Shown piece after piece: positions 50,036-64,000 of a DNA stretch of 64,000 nucleotides. The notes below the pieces were generated by a model, which saw only the letters and a list, made by a program, of their open reading frames with translations, did not search any database and had not been told where the DNA came from. A program made the translations under genes and the position numbers. Each line of letters starts with the position of its first letter. Positions within the stretch are counted from its first letter, which is position 1. Source of the stretch: Centroberyx gerrardi (lineage: Eukaryota > Chordata > Actinopteri > Beryciformes > Berycidae); NCBI RefSeq assembly GCF_048128805.1, contig NC_136019.1, positions 14,437,905-14,501,904 on the forward strand, given 5' to 3'.

Positions 50036-51827
50036 ATAACTACACACACAGAAGAGTAGTCATGGTCATAAATTTCAATCTTCGCTTCTTGACACATTTT
50101 CATGTCTTCTTGAGATATTTTTATGTGAACCACCTCAACATGAACTCAACTGGAGCAGATACATGTAAACTGGTCTCATTGCTCAATCAACTTCAAACCA
50201 CAAACTGCATTTTCTTTCAGAGCTGATTTGACAAAAAAAGACAGGCCTGCTGCTGAATTAATCTAACATTCAAGTATTGGGTAGATTTCAGAGAAACAGT
50301 CACATTTCTCAATCGTGGTAAACGCTGTTATACTGTCCCACTGTATGAATTACTGGCTTTTCTCACAGTAGTCAAAATGCTATTTGACTTTGCCTAGGCA
50401 ACCGCTGAGTCCTTCAACTGCCTGTTGCTGCTCCCTTGGCCATTCTACTTCCTTATTTCCTCGGTCACCTGACAAGAGCTTCTGGACGACCAGTGGTGGA
50501 GACAAAGTGCAAGTTCAATGTACACAAAGGCACAGTGCAGCCGTGACCCACTTTAATCCTGCTGTAACGGTTAGTAGGAGGCAACATTCACTCCACTCCC
50601 TTTTTTCCAACAGGCCATCTGACCAAGTCAAGGTCAAGAGATTTTTCTACAGCGTTTCCATGTGTCAACGGCTCAGTGCTTTCCAAAGAAAACGTTTGGG
50701 CTGCTGCTGCTGCAATTCTGCAAGAGCAATTTCCAAAGTGTGTTGTAATCACTGAATGAAAATATGAATGCCATCGATGCATCAGTGACAAAGTGCCATC
50801 CTTTGCTCTGCTGGGACTTGTGCCATAAATGGCATAACAGGAACATCACATGCCATGAATCACCAAACTGATGGGAAGCTGGAGTAGTGAGTATTGTGCT
50901 GCCCCGAGGGTTTAGACTGCTGGTGGCTGGCAGATAGTCAAGTGCTGAGGCGAAGATATGTGAGCACCTTGGCGTTGCATTCAAAGGCATTTGTGCTCAG
51001 CTCACCCCTTGCAGCCACAAACCAACAGAGGCATCTTACACAACCCCATGGCCCAAGCACAGAGTAAGGGTCACACAAATGCAGACAAGGCATATTTAGA
51101 AACAAAGTCACTGAATGAAAGCCACAATTTTAGTGGTTCATAGAGGGGAAGTCAGCTTCCCGCTAGCCTGACCTCAAATGGCATGGCAGCAGTTAATAGT
51201 TAGGCCTTTGTACAACAGGTTTATAACAAAGAAGTGTATCTACATTTCTCCATGTAAGTTATAGTTTTGTCTGCAGGCAGTGCCTCATGGGCTGCAAATC
51301 CCCATGCAAATGTCCGTTTCTTCTAAGTAACATGTTAAATAGCCCCGTCACTCAGCGAAGGCCAACTTTGCAAGCAGGTAAATCATTTTTAGGGACAAGT
51401 GTGCCTGAGAGCAGACACCTGCAAGGTTAGATAGCCTCCAGGAGAGCCGAGCCTCATTATCTGGAGCCTAGGAGGGGCGGGGAGGTGTTATATTCCCAAC
51501 TGTTGCATCCAACCTATAACTAGGTCAACTTTCGTGTACGGAAGACACATAATTGCGGATATTACAAAAGAAATGTGTCCTTTAATCAACCCATGTAGCG
51601 TTATATGGCTCTTCCAGTCCCGTAACTGGATAACGCCGATAAACGGAGAAAGAAGGTCGCAGGAGCCAACTGCAGCGCAACATCGTGAAAATGTATTTTC
51701 CGTTGGTGACGTTAACACCAACATCCAACACAAACATTGTAAAAGTAGTAGTTACACTAACATTTCTCATTTCCACGACAAACTCAACTTGAACCTATTG
51801 AACATATCCGAAAATATTAGCACTTAC

Positions 51828-52150
51828 CAGCTGTTTACACCGCGGCAAGAGACAATGTTGACATGTAGGCAACTTGCTGTTTTTACCCGCTCGATATATT
51901 CCGTTGTTCTACTTCTGCAAACGAAATATGCTAAACCAAAACCGCAGGCATAGAAGGCACGTAGATAGTCCTCGGAAACTTTGTTAGCCACTTTTCTTGA
52001 GACACTTTCATCTGAAGTTGTCGGTGGAGGAGGCAGACGCCATGTTTGTGTTTTGGCTGATAGTTTTGGTGAGCTTTCTTCCTTGGGGTTTTTCAGACTC
52101 GGCAGTTTGAGGCAGAATGGAACCGCCCAGAGAAGAGACGAGGCTCTCCG
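51828..52150 (-). other. dennd4c: Probable untranslated first exon and promoter-proximal region of dennd4c
   Basis: The sequence ends at a strong donor (CAGCTG|GTAAGTG) at 51828/51827 and is more GC-rich than its surroundings. Its splice partner would be the acceptor before 38694, 12 nt ahead of the dennd4c ATG. An open frame beginning at 52156 runs through the exon. The transcription start is unknown; ACTTCCG (ETS-like) lies just upstream near 52212. Confidence 0.55.
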
Positions 52151-52156
52151 CTGCAA

Positions 52157-53736
52157 ATGACAGAGCCTGGCCTCAAGACCAGTGTCAAGCTAGCGAGAGT
52201 ACACAATGCAACTTCCGTCATTCTTTTCAAAATAAAAACCCTAATTGACGGAAATGAACGATATGCTGCAACGTTTTTGGAGTAGGCTAATGCAAAGTAA
52301 AACAGCGACGTCAGTTTACATTGTATGGTTCACTAACATTAACCATTAACCATTAGCTATGTTAAAGTCCCTGCACTTAATATCATATGCCACCAAAACG
52401 TCCAAACCCGCTTATATTGACTACATTTCTAGGGACAAATGGAGCTATGGCTGATGACTAAGATTATTATTTGATCAATGTGATGGACGTAGGTCACCCA
52501 AAGTGTCTTGCACAGACAGAAGCAGCTTTTAGAGGGAACATGCTCCCTGAGATGATTTTTTTTAAAAGATATAAATTCTAAATAAATTTCTGGCTATTTT
52601 TGCTTTAGCTTTGCTCTTCATTAAAAACTCCAAGATCAAATTTGGACTCACTTTTAGGCTAAGGTATGACCTTACTATGCCAAATTGACGGCCAATATAA
52701 AGAATGTATATTTGAGGCGGAAATTGTCCCTTTCCCAGCATAAAATAAGGATGTTTTGTTGTACACCCCAGTACTATTCATTTTAAACGGGACGCTTTTT
52801 ACATTTTTATTGTGAAGGCAAAATCACCTAACTTCCGGCCTTACTCTGGCTATTTATCGCTTGCTTGACGCAGATGGGTTTACGCCTCCTTTATATTCGG
52901 TCTCTGACGCCCCCTATCTTCACATCCTAACATTACAACCTGTTACGCCGACACAAAAAGCAACAGGTGCACGAGTAAACATTCGTATTTGTGTGTTTTT
53001 ATTTTTGCTGCCATCTCGGAGAAACACAGCTATGGCTAAGAGTTACCTTCTTCAGTCTGTGACCGATCATCTGGCACCCTACAACATATAGCTTCAGTTT
53101 TGAGTTTGTTTGAGAATTTAGCTGGATTGCATAACGTGGGTTTCTGTCAAATCAAGATTGCTAAAAATGCATGCCATGCATTTAAGTTGTCTTAAAAATG
53201 TCGAGATGCTTTTTTCCCTATTTCATTCAGGATGTAAAGAATCTTACAGATCAATAGACAGATGCACAGAACCATCCCTTCAAATAGAGCTATAATCTAA
53301 TATTAAACATAGGTCAGATGTGAAAAAAAATAAAAGTTTAAGATTGCCTGAAAATGTGGCCATTTTTTTCATGATACTTTTCATTATTCCATTCTGGGGT
53401 TGATGTAAAACTCCTCGACTATTCCATGGCTTGATGGAACATTTCTATGACTTTTGCACATCTTGTTACCTACAAAAATGATGTAGTTGAAGGGTCATAA
53501 TTATAGTACTCTAAACATGTTAAATTTAAAATCCAGTTGTACATTCTCATAGCTCTCACTAGCCAAAACAAATGGGGATCGTTGCTAGGAAGAAGCTGCA
53601 CTTTTTTTTTTGCTGTCAGGTATTCTAAAGCAAGCTCTACCCCTACGAAGCACGTCACACTTTAATGTTAGCAATCCCAATCAAGAATGCACAAAAAAAA
53701 AAAAAAAAAAACACAGGGAATCAAGCCAAAAGAAAT
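52157..53736. other. Intergenic region between dennd4c 5' end and haus6 3' end
   Basis: No exon-like frame with family resemblance. The stretch 52760-52960 has wording similar to dispersed fish repeats. Poly-T (53600-53611) and poly-A (53693-53711) tracts lie at the right end. Confidence 0.5.
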
Positions 53737-53743
53737 TTACAAT

Positions 53744-53749
53744 TTTATT
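53744..53749 (-). terminator. Polyadenylation signal AATAAA for haus6
   Basis: TTTATT on the plus strand, about 190 nt past the haus6 stop codon. A homopolymer A/T run follows closely. Confidence 0.55.
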
Positions 53750-53936
53750 AAGGCACTACATGTCTACTATTCATTTTAAATTAAACAAATATAAGTACAG
53801 AAACTAATTTACTGTAGAAATACATGTTAGTTTTACAGCTATGTACAAACATTTGCAACATGTATTAAAAAACTGGAGGCACAATTATGGAAAGACGGTA
53901 AAGGCTCAAAAGTGGTCTCTGTTGAATTAGCAAACA

Positions 53937-61913
<7,977 letters not shown>

Positions 61914-62815
61914 TGTTTAAGACCTGGTTTTTGTTTTTTAGCAGAAACTATTGGTGTTCAATAATGCCTAATCAAAGGCACAATAATTAACTCGCTAGCT
62001 GACAAATCAGAGCCAGCCTGGCTAATATTAAACGCCCAACTAGCTAGTAACGGCAGTTAGGTCAGTGTTAGCCAACTTAGCTTTCGAACTTGTTTTCAGT
62101 TTGTCAGCATACATTTGACGGGCTGTTTCAAGACAACAGATGACTGAGAACATGTTACTAGCAGCAAATCAGTTAAAGTTAACATTACATAGTTTACAGT
62201 CGAAGAGAAAACTCCCCACGTCTACTTCCCAAACCGCCAATTTTTTTTTCAATAGACTGACCCGGATGTTGTTTACAAGTACTTCCTGTGTGAGGACGCA
62301 CATCCCCGGGTAAGTCCCTAACACATCTTCTTACATGATAGTTCCGGACTAAACTGACTCAGCTTAAATCCAATATTGTAAATGAGCATGACCTGAACAG
62401 GACCGCTGAATTGTCAGAACAAGGTCCAGCATACAAGCAAGCATTTTCTGTTTGTGATTTTTTTTTTTTTTTAAAACATCCACACAGATACAACATAAGT
62501 TTCCCACCGTTGAGTTAATTCTCTTCTTTAGTTATAATTTGCATTTAGCTACCCCTGTAGTAAATTACTGCATTGAAGTCTTGGTTCCCTGAGTTTAAAT
62601 ATAAGAAAAGGAAATCACTTCATATGTCCAGGGCTAGACACAGATCAGATCAGATGTAGCTTCATACAGTATATCATTCATCTTTCCTATTAGTAAGACA
62701 TTTTCATTACCTTTATACATTCACATACAAATTATCCAGGGGCCTATGTAAAGGAGAGGAGTAGTTGATTTAGAGGAGCATAAATAAAACCACAGGCTAT
62801 GCTTATTCAAAGATT
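61914..62815. other. haus6 promoter region and spacer to plaa
   Basis: No coding exon is seen. Two ETS-like sites (ACCCGGATGT at 62260-62269 and ACTTCCTG at 62281-62288) lie about 350-370 bp upstream of the haus6 ATG and could mark its promoter. The rest is AT-rich. Confidence 0.4.
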
Positions 62816-62830
62816 GAATTTGTACATCTT

Positions 62831-62836
62831 TTTATT
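62831..62836 (-). terminator. Polyadenylation signal AATAAA for plaa
   Basis: TTTATT on the plus strand, about 110 nt past the plaa stop codon, implying a very short 3' UTR. Confidence 0.6.
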
Positions 62837-62945
62837 GCAGCACATGCAATTAGTGAAGTCTCTACCACAAATGATTGAGCAGAACAGAGTAGTAATAATA
62901 ATAATAATAGGAAGAAAGAAGTGTTGGTGTTTCTAATCATTCACA

Positions 62946-64000
62946 TCATTGTAGTTCTTTTAAAACCAGCTGGCAACACTCGCCCACCTTGGCTGGGTCT
63001 GACACTGAGGAGTACTTGGAAATCTGGGAGTTGACCCCCAGGGAGCGCGCCAGGTCCTGGGCTGTGTGGTCTGAGGCCAGAGTGGTGCCCAGGGCCACCA
63101 GTAGCCTGAACACAGCCTCCTTGTCCTGCACCGACTCCAGGGCAGTGCTGGCCACAGACAGGCACTGGGCCTTGGCCTCGAGGTCGGACTGGCCGTGCAG
63201 GCAGCCAGCGTAGTTGAGGATCAGAGTGGCCAAGGCGATGTGGATGTTCTTGTTGCAGACAGAGGCCAGGTCGGCGGCACGCGACAGCACCGTCTCGCGC
63301 TGGGCCAGGAGGAGGGCTCGCCCGTGTCGCCCGCTGAAGCAGTTACACAGAGTCCGCAACGCCAGCATCTGGTTGGCCGGACGCCCCTCGGGCCTCATCA
63401 GGCTCAGCAGGTGGTTGCACAGCTGGACTCCCTCCTCCTCTCCACACAGGCTCTCATTAACCTGCGGGTGGCGCACTGCCAGCCTCATGATGTCCAGGAC
63501 AGGGAACACAATGTCTAGAGTCCGGGGGGAAGAGAAAAGGAGCTTGATAAGTGAACAGTTATGTACTGGAGAACCTCGGAATTCCAATACCAAAGTGTGA
63601 CGTTTTTCTTATGCTACTCTACTGATCTCTGAAGGAGAAATTCACTTTCTGCCCGGTTGAAGGACGGTCTTACTACTCAGTGTGGGTTTTTTGCTGTTGT
63701 TTTTTGGCTATTACTTAAAATTAATTAAATAAAATGACAGAACGAAAATAAAATGAATTCTAAAAAATGTTGTAAATGTCGGTTAGTTGGATTCTCATTC
63801 ACAAAGAGCTGAGTGCTGTTTCCGTACCTTCCGGCCAGTGGGAGGCCTTCCAGAGCAGGTTGATCTGCTGGAGGTTCGGGGGCTGCTCGGAGGAGCTGGT
63901 CCCACAGACACTCACCAGCAGCCTGTCCAGGCTCTCCAGAACCTCCTCAGAAAGCTTGTGCTTCTGGGGGGCTCCATCGTTCAGCTCCTTCAGCTTGGCT
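62946..64000 (-). CDS. plaa: Phospholipase A2-activating protein, C-terminal exons (3'-end fragment)
   Basis: PLAA is the vertebrate counterpart of yeast Doa1/Ufd3. It binds ubiquitin through its WD40 and PFU regions and the p97/VCP ATPase through its C-terminal PUL domain. Two exons are visible: 63828-64000 (continuing beyond the right edge) and 62946-63514 (stop TGA). They join in phase as [20 protein letters not shown]. All the sequence shown belongs to the PUL armadillo-like repeats: [63 protein letters not shown] and the ending [13 protein letters not shown]. The N-terminal WD40 and PFU regions lie outside the window. It is transcribed in the same direction as haus6, whose start codon is about 1 kb past the plaa stop. 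Confidence 0.95.

Noticed and set aside
63195-63600. Plus-strand open frames at the right end
   Set aside because: Antisense shadows of the plaa PUL-domain exon.

Overview
The window is vertebrate nuclear DNA, most likely from a ray-finned fish and probably a percomorph. The genes are split by short introns with GT-AG boundaries. Their products match PLIN2, DENND4C, HAUS6 and PLAA, which lie on chromosome 9p in human. The repeats are of teleost type: tRNA-derived SINE fragments, a hAT transposon, hAT-like MITEs and long CA/GT tracts. All assignments come from reading translated exons and recalled family knowledge; no database search was run.

Layout, left to right. (1) 540-3687, plus strand: all but the N-terminal exon(s) of perilipin-2. 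(2) 4704-7553, minus strand: a complete ten-exon borealin-family gene of 259 codons, probably the borealin-2/Dasra-A paralogue (cdca9), convergent with plin2. (3) 9581-11742, plus strand: a five-exon, 442-residue coiled-coil protein that I do not recognise, with many tryptophans and lysine-rich ends. (4) 15056-38682 (coding), minus strand: the whole of dennd4c, 33 coding exons and 1935 codons, with a likely untranslated first exon near 51828-52150 across a 13 kb first intron. (5) 53937-61913, minus strand: haus6, 16 exons and 840 codons. (6) 62946-64000, minus strand: the last two exons of plaa, which runs off the right edge.

Exon phases were checked by counting bases: every internal junction in plin2, borealin, the coiled-coil gene, dennd4c, haus6 and plaa keeps frame. 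The genes form no operon-like system. Two of them (borealin and haus6) act on the mitotic spindle and chromosomes, plin2 coats lipid droplets, dennd4c activates a Rab GTPase in vesicle traffic, and plaa acts in ubiquitin/p97 handling.

Non-genic content: one internally deleted and frameshifted hAT transposon with a perfect 8-bp target duplication inside a dennd4c intron, an 81-bp hAT-like MITE, several SINE-derived fragments, a teleost repeat block inside haus6, a 79-nt near-perfect hairpin in a haus6 intron, and several microsatellites. I found no tRNA or rRNA gene, CRISPR array or viral sequence. I did not find a clearly novel multigene system. The best leads are the unrecognised coiled-coil gene, the haus6 intronic hairpin, the non-canonical GC-AG intron of haus6 and the upstream ORF overlapping the dennd4c start codon.
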